A stretch of DNA of 64,000 bases from AWTP1-13 sp963832445 (lineage in GTDB: Bacteria; Pseudomonadota; Alphaproteobacteria; Rhizobiales; Hyphomicrobiaceae): NCBI GenBank assembly GCA_963832445.1, contig CAWHUM010000014.1, forward strand, positions 62,001 to 126,000. The letters run 5' to 3'. Positions within the stretch are counted from its first letter, which is position 1, and every line of letters begins with the position of its first letter. Of this stretch, positions 52,472 to 60,634 are shown piece after piece. Made by a program: the position numbers and the translations under genes. Below the pieces are notes generated by a model, which worked only from the letters and a program-made list of their open reading frames with translations, made no database searches and had not been told where the DNA came from.

Positions 52472-53017
52472 CTAGGCGGCGGCCTGTGCCTTCTCGCGCG
52501 CAGGAACTCGCTTTGGCACCGCCCGCAAGGCGCGCTCCCGCGCCGTGCCGGCTCGCAGGTGCTCCTTGACGACCACCCGTGCCGGCTTGAAGGCCTGCTT
52601 GGCGATGTCGATGGCCAATTCCGGCTTCGCATCGCGCCCCATGAACGCATCGAGCGCCAGGTAGCCCGTTTCGGGCCAGGTGTGCACGCTCATGTGGCCC
52701 TCGGCCAGCACCGCGGCGCCGGAGACGCCGCCCTTGTCGGTGTGCCGATGAAGATGGATGTGCAACAGGTTCGCGCCTGCCGCCTCCACGCACCGCCTCA
52801 GCGTCTCTTTGATGTGCTTGAGATCGTCAAGCCGCTTAGCGCCGTACAGATCCACGATGAGATGGGTGCCCGCACATCGAACCCCATCGCGTTCTATGAA
52901 GAAGTCTTTCCTCAACTCGGGCGCTACAAGCGCGCTTTGACCATGATCTTCCTTTTGGGCGGTGCTTGAACGGGTCAAGTCCATCCCCAATTGGAAGAGG
53001 GCGTCGGTATAAGCCAT
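52472..53017 (-). CDS. SpeD-like (AdoMet decarboxylase family) protein lacking key catalytic residues
   Basis: A 181-residue protein; start at 53017 with GGGGAGGGG upstream. The class 1B SpeD pattern is clear: THLIVDLYGAKRLDDLKHIK, KGGVSGAAVLAEGHMSVHTW, ETGYLALDAFMGRDAKPELA. In SpeD the pyruvoyl cofactor comes from Ser in (E)SH(L/M)(S/T); here Gly107 is in that place (AEGHMS). The proton-donor Cys of F-x-CGD is also replaced (FMGRD, Gly127). His112 remains. With two key residues lost, normal self-cleavage and decarboxylation are unlikely. It may have another role with the DHS-like neighbour. Confidence 0.85.
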   Translation of the reverse strand: MAYTDALFQLGMDLTRSSTAQKEDHGQSALVAPELRKDFFIERDGVRCAGTHLIVDLYGAKRLDDLKHIKETLRRCVEAAGANLLHIHLHRHTDKGGVSGAAVLAEGHMSVHTWPETGYLALDAFMGRDAKPELAIDIAKQAFKPARVVVKEHLRAGTARERALRAVPKRVPAREKAQAAA

Positions 53018-53315
53018 GGGACCCCTCCCCAACCAGTAGACAGCCAACCCGCTGCCCCACGAGTCACCTTGACGCGCGGGACAAACGGAGACGCGTCATA
53101 TGAGGCCAAAGGCCGCTGGGTGCAAGGGTAAAGAAGGGCTTGCGACGAAATATTCCCACGCAAGCTGCGCCGATCGAAACAAGCGAAGAGACGCGATCGG
53201 AGCGTCACCCTTTTTTAGGAGGAACTGGGGCGGGATTTCTTCGCCTGCGCGCGCACTCTCCGCCCGTAGCGTGACGCGCGCCGAGCGCCTATCATCCGCA
53301 CCTGCAGGAGGTTGA

Positions 53316-54128
53316 ATGCGTTCCGCACGGGTGTTGCTGATAGTGGCGGTTGCGATCTCGGCGCTGGCGTGGCCGGCGCGCGTTGCGGCACAGGTGGCGG
53401 ATCGCTGCTTTGCCGTCTCACAGGCGCCAGCCTTGGTGCAGCCGGCCGCGTGGCACCTGGCGTCGCTGGGCCCGGCCGAAGCGCGGCTTACCTTCGTCGG
53501 TCACGCCACTTGGCTGATCGAAAGCAGCGGCGGCGTGAAGATCGCCACCGACTACAACGACTACATCCGCCCGCCGGTGGTGCCTGACATTGCCACCATG
53601 AACCGCGCCCACACGACGCACTACTCCCTGTTTCCCGACCCAGCCATCAAGCACGTGCTGCGCGGCTGGAACCCGGAGGGCAGCGGCCCGGCCAGGCACG
53701 ATCTGACCGTCGGCGACGCGCGCGTGCGCAACGTGGCGACCAACATCCGCGATTGGGCCGGCGGTGCCATTGCCCACGGCAACTCGATCTTCATCTTCGA
53801 GGTCGCCGGCATGTGCATCGGCCACCTGGGCCACCTGCACCACACGCTGACCGAGCAGCAGGTTGCGCACATCGGCCAGCTCGACGTGGTCATGGTGGCC
53901 GTGGACGGCAGCTACACGATGGATGTGGAAGGAGTGATCGAGACGCTGAAGACGCTGCGGGCGCGCCTGATCCTGCCCATGCACTACTTCAACCCCTACA
54001 CTCTCTCGCGCTTCCTGGAGCGCATAGGCAACAATTTTCCCGTCGAGAGGGCTGCTGTGCCGGAGATCGTCGTGTCGCAGGCCACGCTGCCCGGCGAGCC
54101 CAAAATCCTCGTGCTGCCAGGCCAATAG
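53316..54128 (+). CDS. Exported MBL-fold metal-dependent hydrolase (UlaG-like)
   Basis: A 270-residue protein with a signal peptide (LLIVAVAISALAWPARVAAQ) and a metallo-beta-lactamase fold: FVGHATWLIESSGGVKIATD, NRAHTTHYSLFPDP, MCIGHLGHLHHTLTEQQ, VAVDGSYTMDVEGVIE and LILPMHYFNPYTLSRF. The first His motif (THxHxDH) is degenerate, reading HTTHYS, but several histidines remain to bind metal. AGGAGG precedes the start. Substrate unknown; no partner genes next to it. Confidence 0.83.
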   Translation: MRSARVLLIVAVAISALAWPARVAAQVADRCFAVSQAPALVQPAAWHLASLGPAEARLTFVGHATWLIESSGGVKIATDYNDYIRPPVVPDIATMNRAHTTHYSLFPDPAIKHVLRGWNPEGSGPARHDLTVGDARVRNVATNIRDWAGGAIAHGNSIFIFEVAGMCIGHLGHLHHTLTEQQVAHIGQLDVVMVAVDGSYTMDVEGVIETLKTLRARLILPMHYFNPYTLSRFLERIGNNFPVERAAVPEIVVSQATLPGEPKILVLPGQ

Positions 54129-54166
54129 CCAAGCCTGCGGGCAATGCAGAGCGGCGCGGTGCCGCT

Positions 54167-54583
54167 TCAGATGCCGGCGTTTTGAAGCTGCAGCAGCAGA
54201 TCCTTCAGTTCAGGCTCTTGCACCGCTGCGGCCGCCTCGCTCGGCGTGAACCATGCCCGCTGCCGCAGCTCGGACTCCGGCCAGTCGTCGAGCTCCTCAC
54301 GCACCTCAAGCACGTAGACCGACACCCTGACCGGCACCGCGCCCGTCGGCCGCTGCTTGTCATACGTGAAGGAGCCGATGCTGACGACGCGTGCCTCGCC
54401 GAGCACGCCCGCTTCCTCGCGCGCCTCCTCGGCAGCCGCGTCGCAATCCTGCTGCCCGGGCCACGGCCAGCCCTTCGGGATGATCCAGCGGTGCGACTGC
54501 AGCGTTGTAACGAGCAGCACCAGCAAGGTGCCGTCGGGCGCGCGGCGGACGGGCAGCGCACCCACCTGTTGAGCCAATTCCAT
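54167..54583 (-). CDS. NUDIX hydrolase (diphosphoinositol polyphosphate-type)
   Basis: A 138-residue enzyme. The Nudix box is WIIPKGWPWPGQQDCDAAAE followed by EAREEAGVLG, carrying the metal-binding E-x-x-E-E glutamates, with the usual R-E before the first of them changed to E-E. The start QQVGALPVRR and RWIIPKGW resemble DIPP1-like bacterial members that split diphosphates. Close relatives are broad in substrate, so only the class is certain. Confidence 0.85.
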   Translation of the reverse strand: MELAQQVGALPVRRAPDGTLLVLLVTTLQSHRWIIPKGWPWPGQQDCDAAAEEAREEAGVLGEARVVSIGSFTYDKQRPTGAVPVRVSVYVLEVREELDDWPESELRQRAWFTPSEAAAAVQEPELKDLLLQLQNAGI

Positions 54584-54686
54584 GGCCGCCTATCTGGCTG
54601 CGTTGCAGGTGCGTGGCAAGTCCCTATGTACGGGCTGGGGGGAACATAGTTGAGGCGTATTGCACTGCAGCAGCGATCGGGGCGCC

Positions 54687-55271
54687 TCACGACCCATACA
54701 GCTTGGCAAACTCGCGCTCCGCGTCGCTCTTCCATTTGCGCGAAGCAGCCTCGTACTCGGACCCGTCCCAGGCGCGATGCTCACCCCGTGCGTAGGCCAG
54801 CGCGTTGCGATGGTAGAGCATGGCGTTGATGCGGTTGGCGACAAAGCTGTTCGCTTGGCGCACAACCTTTGCCGGCGTGCCCATCACAACCGAGTTGGCC
54901 GGGATGATGCTGTTGTCGGCAACGAAACTGTGCCCAGCAATGATGCAATTGTCGCCGATGACGGCGCCTTCCATCACGGTTGCGCCAATGCCGATCAGGC
55001 AGTTGTCGCCGATCGTGCACCCGTGCAGCACAACGCGGTGGGTGATCGAGCAATAGTCGCCGACAATGGTGGGCGAGTGGTAGCCAACGTGCAGCATCAC
55101 GTGGTCCTGCAGGTTGCTGAAGCGGCCGATCCGCACGAAGGCGCTTTCGGCCCGGATCACGGCGTACGGCCACAGGCTGGACCCCTCGCCGATCTCGATC
55201 CTGCCGAACGCCCGCGCGGTCGGATCGATGTAGGCAGCTGCCGGGAAGCGGCTGTTGACGTCGCTGGACAT
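54687..55271 (-). CDS. Gamma carbonic anhydrase family protein
   Basis: A 194-residue left-handed beta-helix protein of hexapeptide repeats: FGRIEIGEGSSLWPYAVIRA, ISHRVVLHG-like SITHRVVLHGCTIGDNC, LIGIGATVMEGAVIGDNC, IIAGHSFVADNSIIPANSV. Zinc-binding histidines expected for the CamH/YrdA branch are at DHVMLHVGYH, THRVVLH and AGHSF. The start at 55271 is the ATG of MSSDVNSR. It may hydrate CO2 or be a non-catalytic relative. Confidence 0.88.
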   Translation of the reverse strand: MSSDVNSRFPAAAYIDPTARAFGRIEIGEGSSLWPYAVIRAESAFVRIGRFSNLQDHVMLHVGYHSPTIVGDYCSITHRVVLHGCTIGDNCLIGIGATVMEGAVIGDNCIIAGHSFVADNSIIPANSVVMGTPAKVVRQANSFVANRINAMLYHRNALAYARGEHRAWDGSEYEAASRKWKSDAEREFAKLYGS

Positions 55272-55374
55272 TGCGGGCTCCTGGCTGTGAGCAACCTGCC
55301 TAGCACGAGCCTGCCGCCTTGACAGTGGCGCCGCCCGCGGGCCAAGGGTCGCCCAACAGCGCAAGAATGGAAGG

Positions 55375-55947
55375 ATGGCAGGCATGGCCGCCGCAAGCCC
55401 CGCCAGGCTCCGCTTGATCGAGATCGTGCGCAAGCGATCGTTTTCGAGCGGCGGGGATACCAAGCTCGTGTCGGGGCGCACCTCCAACTTCTACTTCAAC
55501 ATGAAGCCCACCATGCTCGACGCGGAGGGCGCGCACCTGATCGCAACCCTCATCCTGGAGGCGCTGGAGGGCGCAAGAGTGGACCTGATCGGCGGCCTGG
55601 AGATGGGAGCCGTGCCGCTGGCCACCGCGGTGGCGGTGGCCAGCCACACCAAGGGCCAGCCGCTGCAGGCGTTCTTCGTCAGGAAGCAGGCCAAGGAGCA
55701 CGGTGCCAAGAAGTTGGTCGAGGGCCTCGCGCCCAACGAAAGCCTCGGCGGCAAGCGCGTAGCGATCCTGGAGGACGTCACCACCACCGGCGGCTCGGCC
55801 ATGAAGGCGATCGAGGTGGTGCGCGCCGAGGGCGGCACCATCGAGCGTGTCGTCACGGTGGTCGATCGCCTGGAAGGCGCAGCCGACTCGTTCCGGGCCG
55901 CCGGCATCCCCTTCACCGCGATCCTGACCGCCGCCGACTTTCGCTAG
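55375..55947 (+). CDS. pyrE: Orotate phosphoribosyltransferase
   Basis: A 190-residue pyrimidine-synthesis enzyme joining orotate and PRPP. Motifs: FSSGGDTKLVSGRTSNFYFN, LIGGLEMGAVPLATAVA, FFVRKQAKEHGAKKLVEG (catalytic lysines) and the PRPP loop VAILEDVTTTGGSA. A second ATG at 55384 could be the true start. Its TAG stop overlaps, on the opposite strand, the stop of the next gene (shared CTAG, 55944-55947). Confidence 0.95.
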   Translation: MAGMAAASPARLRLIEIVRKRSFSSGGDTKLVSGRTSNFYFNMKPTMLDAEGAHLIATLILEALEGARVDLIGGLEMGAVPLATAVAVASHTKGQPLQAFFVRKQAKEHGAKKLVEGLAPNESLGGKRVAILEDVTTTGGSAMKAIEVVRAEGGTIERVVTVVDRLEGAADSFRAAGIPFTAILTAADFR

Positions 55948-57230
55948 GCCGGACTGCGCGCTGCCGCGTCGACCTGGGCGGCCAGGTCATCGTCGATCCC
56001 GAGCGCCTGCGCGAGTTGCTTCAGGAACTCGTGCTCCGCACCGGTGTCGACGTCGATCGCCACCCGCGCCGCAGTGTAGACCTGCACCGCATCGGCTTGC
56101 GAGGTCGCCGCGGCCGCCAGGTCTTCCACGCTGGTGGGGTTGTTGATCTCGTTCGCCAGGAACTGCTGTGCGGCTCCGTCGAGCCCTGCCTGCCGCAGGT
56201 TACCCACGATCTTCTGCTGCTCGGCGGCATCGATGCGCCCGTCGGCCGCGGCCGCTGCAATCATGGCGCGGATGTAGAGCACTGCCTGATCGTGGGTCAC
56301 GGCCGCCGGCTCGAAGCCGGAGCCGGCGGGAGCGGCCACCAGTGCCTGCCCGGAAGGCGACCCGGCACCCGTCAGCGGCGGCAAGCCCTGCTGATAGTTC
56401 TGGTAGGCCTTGTAGGCGAGCCCGCCGATCAGCGCCAGGCCGCCGAGCTTGGCGGCGCTGCTCGCCAGCGAGCGGCCCACGCCGGTGCCGAGGATCAGGG
56501 CTCCCAGCCCCCCAAGCGCAGCGCCGGCACCCAGCTGATTGTTGGCGATCAGCTGCTTGATCTTGGCAATCAGCTCGTCGGGCGATTGCCCGGTCGCCTG
56601 GCCGACGGCCTCGCGCGCGCGGCTGGAGGCGCCGGTCATCTCATCGAGCCGGCCCGCGCCTTCGCGCACACCAGATGTTGCCTGACCCAGCACCTGCCGC
56701 AGCACGTCCAAGACCGCGCCCGGTCCACCTTGACCCGGCCCGCCTGGGCCTTGCCCGCCCTCGCCGACCATGCGGTTCATGGGTGCGCCCTGGGGTCCGC
56801 TCTGGGGACCGCCCTGGCCTCCGAGCAGGTCGCGCAGAATGTCCTGCAGGTTGCCAGCACCGGGGCCGCCCTGGGCGCCCTGGCCGCCGCCCAGGATGCT
56901 GCGCAGCAAATCCTCCAGGCTTCCGCCACCCATCTGCCCTTGGGGAACGTTTTGCTCGCCTCCACGCGGCATGGGCCCGCCAGGCCTGCGGTCATCGTAG
57001 CCCAAGGGCCGGCCGCCACGCGGCGGCGGCTCCTCGTACTCGTCTTCCTGGCTTGGGGCCATCCGACCCGACGGAGGTGGCGGGCGATTTCCTGCCTGAG
57101 GCGCGCCGCCCTGTCCCGCGAGCTGGCCTAGCAGATCCCGAAAGATGTCGGCTCCAGCTCCGGGGCCCGTGCCTTGGGGCTGCCCTGCGCCCCGCACCAG
57201 CACGTCGAGAATGCTTCTGGCGTCGAACAT
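55944..57230 (-). CDS. DUF533/TerB-like protein with Gly-rich repeat region
   Basis: A 428-residue protein. The first 190 residues are Gly/Pro/Gln-rich and contain four amphipathic short repeats: IFRDLLGQLAGQGG, LEDLLRSILGGGQG, LQDILRDLLGGQGG and VLDVLRQVLGQATS. A hydrophobic segment (AALGGLGALILGTGVGRSLA to LGGLALIGGLAYKAY) follows, then a TerB/DUF533-type helical domain (VLYIRAMIAAAAADGRIDAA, the D-G-x-I-D acidic site). Related proteins are YebE-like inner-membrane proteins of unknown role. Confidence 0.8.
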   Translation of the reverse strand: MFDARSILDVLVRGAGQPQGTGPGAGADIFRDLLGQLAGQGGAPQAGNRPPPPSGRMAPSQEDEYEEPPPRGGRPLGYDDRRPGGPMPRGGEQNVPQGQMGGGSLEDLLRSILGGGQGAQGGPGAGNLQDILRDLLGGQGGPQSGPQGAPMNRMVGEGGQGPGGPGQGGPGAVLDVLRQVLGQATSGVREGAGRLDEMTGASSRAREAVGQATGQSPDELIAKIKQLIANNQLGAGAALGGLGALILGTGVGRSLASSAAKLGGLALIGGLAYKAYQNYQQGLPPLTGAGSPSGQALVAAPAGSGFEPAAVTHDQAVLYIRAMIAAAAADGRIDAAEQQKIVGNLRQAGLDGAAQQFLANEINNPTSVEDLAAAATSQADAVQVYTAARVAIDVDTGAEHEFLKQLAQALGIDDDLAAQVDAAARSPA

Positions 57231-57338
57231 CTTGGGTCCTCCATTGCAGGCGGCCCCCCGCGTTCACACTAGGCGTGCCAACGGGATGTCGCAACCAGCG
57301 GAACAAGTGCGGACAACACTGAGGCGCACGGTATGCGG

Positions 57339-57414
57339 CTAGTGTCCTGTCTCCGAATTGCCTTCTCGTTTGCCGGCTTGGTGTTAAGGCAATTCGGAGA
57401 CAAAAGGACACTAG
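57339..57414. repeat. Twin-hairpin element 2, hairpin C
   Basis: A 76-bp palindrome bounded by CTAGTGT and ACACTAG. The arms are CTAGTGTCCT followed by GTCTCCGAATTGCCTT, with 3 extra nt (TTT read inward) only on the right arm near the spacer. Followed by the 13-nt spacer GAACCCATGATTT. Confidence 0.85.
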
Positions 57415-57427
57415 GAACCCATGATTT

Positions 57428-57504
57428 TAGTGTGGTTCAGTCTCCGAAATGCCGAAGGTAGTCCAGCCGCGAAGGGTGTCGGCATTTCGGAGACACCACA
57501 CTAG
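57428..57504. repeat. Twin-hairpin element 2, hairpin D
   Basis: A palindrome of about 78 bp; arms TAGTGTGGT followed by GTCTCCGAAATGCCGA, with the extra TCA only on the left arm near the spacer. It ends 11 nt before the stop of the minus-strand RND gene, in the convergent-free gap between the DUF533 gene and the efflux operon. Confidence 0.85.
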
Positions 57505-57514
57505 TGTAGCAGAG

Positions 57515-60500
57515 CTACTCCGCGGCTGCCGGCAGCCGATGCACGGTGCCGGGCGGCACGACTGGCCCCTGCGCCTCGTCGCTGGGCCCCACGAACCGTC
57601 CGAACAGACGCCAGATCGCCTTGCCGATGTCGTCCATCACCGCGAACACCGCCGGCACGAACACGAGTGACAGCAGCGTCGAGGAGATGAGCCCGCCGAT
57701 CACGGCAATCGACATCGGCGCGCGGAACTCGCCGCCGGAGCCGGCCGCGATCGCCGAAGGCAGCATGCCCCCGATCATGGCGATGGTGGTCATCACGATC
57801 GGGCGCGCGCGCTTGCGTCCCGCATCGACGATGGCCTCGGTGCGGGTAGCACCGCGGCGCATCTCCTCGATGGCGAAATCGACCAGCATGATGGCATTCT
57901 TCGTCACGATGCCCATCAGCATCAGGATGCCTATCACCACCGGCAGACTGATCGACTGGCCGGTGATGGCAAGGGCCACGATGGCGCCGCCGATCGAGAG
58001 CGGCAGCGAGAACAGAATGGTGATGGGCTGCAGGAAGCTGCCGAACAGCAGCACCAGCACCGCGTACACCATCATGATGCCGGCACCCGTGGCCTGGGCG
58101 AAGCTCTCGAACACCTCGCGCATGACCTCGGCGTCGCCGAACTGCTTGAGCTCGACGCCGGCAGGCAGGTTCTTGGCCGCCGGCAGCGCCAGCACCCGGT
58201 CCACGGCCTGGCCGAGCGGCGCGCGGCCGACGAGATCGGCGCCGATGAGCACGCGGCGCATGCGGTCATAGCGGTCGATGGCGGTCGGGCCCTGGCCCAG
58301 CTCGAACTTCGCCACCGCGGAGAGCGGCACGGTCGCGCCGGAGGTGGTGGCGACCTTGAGGCCCTCCAGGATCTGCCGGTCGCCGCGGGCGCCTTCCTCG
58401 AGCTGCACGCGGATCGGCACTTGCCGCTCGCCGACGTCGAACTTGGCGAGGTTGGCGCCTATGTCGCCGATGGTGGCGATGCGCACCGCCTCCGATATGG
58501 CCTCGGTGGAGACGCCGAGGTCCGCGGCGATGTCGGTGATCGGCACCACCCTGAGCTCCGGCCGATCCAGCTCCGCCGTCGACACCACGTTGGCAATCAG
58601 CGGGATGCGCTTGGCCTGGCTGGTCATCTCGGCGGCGACGTGGGTGACTGCGGCGGCATCGCGGCCCGAGACCACCAGTGCGATCTGCCGCTGGCCGTTG
58701 TCCTGCAGGAACCAGAAGCGGATGTCGGGGACCTGCGCCAGGCTCTGGCTGATCTCACCCTTGATCTGGGCCTGGCTGAGCTTGCGCGTCTCCTTGGGGA
58801 CCAGGTTGATAACGAGCGTGGCCTTGCGCACCTCCGCGCCGCCGGTCAGGCCCGGGACCTTGCCGCCGTTGACGAACACGCTCCTGACGTCCGGCCGGGC
58901 GAGGACGTGGCGGGCGATGGAACCGGCCACAGCCTTGGTCTCGTCGATGCGCGAGCCGGGCGGCAGCTCGATGGCGAGCAGCGTGCGCCCGGTATCCTCG
59001 GCCGGCAGGAAGCCCGAGGGCAGCAGATAGAAGCTGCCGATCGAGGCTGCGAAGATCGCGAGCCCCAAGCCTACGGCCTTGTAGTGATGGCCTACCGACC
59101 AGCGCACCAGCCACGTATAGGCCCTGAGCACCCAGCCTTCCTTGTCGGAGTGCGGCTTGCTGCGCATGAAGTAGGCGGCGAGCAGCGGCGTGACGAGACG
59201 CGCCACCAGCAGCGAGAAGAACACGGCAAAGGCAACGACCAGACCGAACTGCTTGAAGTACTGCCCGGCAATGCCGCCCATGAAGCTCACGGGCACGAAC
59301 ACGGCGATGATGGTGAGGGTAATGGCGATCACGGCAAGGCCGATCTCATCGGCGGCCTCGAGTGCTGCGCGATAGGCGCTCTTGCCCATGTGCATGTGGC
59401 GCACGATGTTCTCGATCTCGACGATCGCGTCATCCACCAGAATGCCGGTGACGATGGTGATGGCGAGCAGGCTGACGAGGTTGAGGGAGAAGCCCGCCGC
59501 ATCGATGGCCCAGAATGCCGGTATGATCGACAGCGGCAGCGCGATCGCGGCGATCACCGTTGCGCGCAGATCGCGCAGGAACACGAACACGACGATGATC
59601 GCCAGGACGGCCCCTTCGATCAGCGTCTTCATGGTCGAGTGATAGGCACCCAGGGTGTAGCTGACCATTGTGTCGATGAGCTTCAAGCCGACGTCGGGGT
59701 GCGCCTTCTGCAGCTCGGCGATCTTCTTGGCCACGTCGGCGGCGACTACCGTGTCGCTCGCCCCCTTTGCGCGCGATATGGCGAAGGCCACCACCGGCGC
59801 GCCGTCGAGCGCGGCGAACGTGCGCGGCTCGGCTGTAGCGTCCGTGACGGTGCCCAGCTGGTCGAGGCGCACCTTGCGGCCCCTGGGCAGCGTGATCATG
59901 GTGGCGGCGAGGTCTTCTAGGGTTTGCTTGCCGGCGAGCGTGCGGATCGCCTGCTCGCGCCCGCCTATGTCGCCGCGGCCACCGGCGAGATCGACGTGAG
60001 TTGCCCTGAGCTGGCGGTTCACGTCGCCGGCGGTGATGCCGTAGGCGAGCAGCCGCTGCGGATCCAGCGCGATGCGGATCTCGCGGTCGACGCCGCCGAT
60101 GCGCTCGATCTGCGAAACGCCTTTGACGCCCTGCAGGGCGCGCACCAGCGTGTCGTCGACGAACCAGGAGAGCTGCTCCGGCGTCATGCCCGGCGCGCGC
60201 GCCGCATAGGTGACGATCGGCAGCCCCTCCACCTCAATGCGGGTGACGATCGGCTCCTCGATGGTGCGCGGCAGCTCGGTGCGGATGCGGGCGATGGCAT
60301 CCTTGACGTCGTTGACTGCGCGATCCTGGTTGGTCTCCAGGCGGAACTCGATGGTCGTGATGGAAGCGCCTTCGGTGATGGCCGACGTCTGGTGCTTGAC
60401 GCCGTTCACGCCGGCTATGGCGTCCTCGATCTTCTTGGTGACCTGCACCTCGAGCTCGGAGGGCGCCGCGCCCGCCTGGTACACGCGCACCTGCACGATC

Positions 60501-60634
60501 GGCACGTCGATGTTGGGAAAGCGCGTGATCGGCAGGTCGCCGAAGCTGAAGAAGCCCAGCGTTATCAGGACAAGGAACAGGACGAGCGCGGGCACCGGCT
60601 GGCGGATCGACCAAGCCGAGATGTTCCAGTTCAT
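57515..60634 (-). CDS. RND multidrug efflux permease (HAE1/AcrB family)
   Basis: A 1039-residue inner-membrane proton/drug antiporter. The start MNWNISAWSIRQPVPALVLF differs from AcrB in beginning with a short polar leader, but the pattern is clear: PNIDVPIVQVRVYQAGAAPS, the TM4 proton relay pair in TGILVDDAIVEIENIVRH, and FMGGIAGQYFKQFGLVVAF. The C-terminal half has GIVTKNAIMLVDFAIEEMRRG. The start overlaps the adaptor stop as ATGA. Works with the MFP adaptor and an outer-membrane channel not in view. Confidence 0.93.
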   Translation of the reverse strand: MNWNISAWSIRQPVPALVLFLVLITLGFFSFGDLPITRFPNIDVPIVQVRVYQAGAAPSELEVQVTKKIEDAIAGVNGVKHQTSAITEGASITTIEFRLETNQDRAVNDVKDAIARIRTELPRTIEEPIVTRIEVEGLPIVTYAARAPGMTPEQLSWFVDDTLVRALQGVKGVSQIERIGGVDREIRIALDPQRLLAYGITAGDVNRQLRATHVDLAGGRGDIGGREQAIRTLAGKQTLEDLAATMITLPRGRKVRLDQLGTVTDATAEPRTFAALDGAPVVAFAISRAKGASDTVVAADVAKKIAELQKAHPDVGLKLIDTMVSYTLGAYHSTMKTLIEGAVLAIIVVFVFLRDLRATVIAAIALPLSIIPAFWAIDAAGFSLNLVSLLAITIVTGILVDDAIVEIENIVRHMHMGKSAYRAALEAADEIGLAVIAITLTIIAVFVPVSFMGGIAGQYFKQFGLVVAFAVFFSLLVARLVTPLLAAYFMRSKPHSDKEGWVLRAYTWLVRWSVGHHYKAVGLGLAIFAASIGSFYLLPSGFLPAEDTGRTLLAIELPPGSRIDETKAVAGSIARHVLARPDVRSVFVNGGKVPGLTGGAEVRKATLVINLVPKETRKLSQAQIKGEISQSLAQVPDIRFWFLQDNGQRQIALVVSGRDAAAVTHVAAEMTSQAKRIPLIANVVSTAELDRPELRVVPITDIAADLGVSTEAISEAVRIATIGDIGANLAKFDVGERQVPIRVQLEEGARGDRQILEGLKVATTSGATVPLSAVAKFELGQGPTAIDRYDRMRRVLIGADLVGRAPLGQAVDRVLALPAAKNLPAGVELKQFGDAEVMREVFESFAQATGAGIMMVYAVLVLLFGSFLQPITILFSLPLSIGGAIVALAITGQSISLPVVIGILMLMGIVTKNAIMLVDFAIEEMRRGATRTEAIVDAGRKRARPIVMTTIAMIGGMLPSAIAAGSGGEFRAPMSIAVIGGLISSTLLSLVFVPAVFAVMDDIGKAIWRLFGRFVGPSDEAQGPVVPPGTVHRLPAAAE

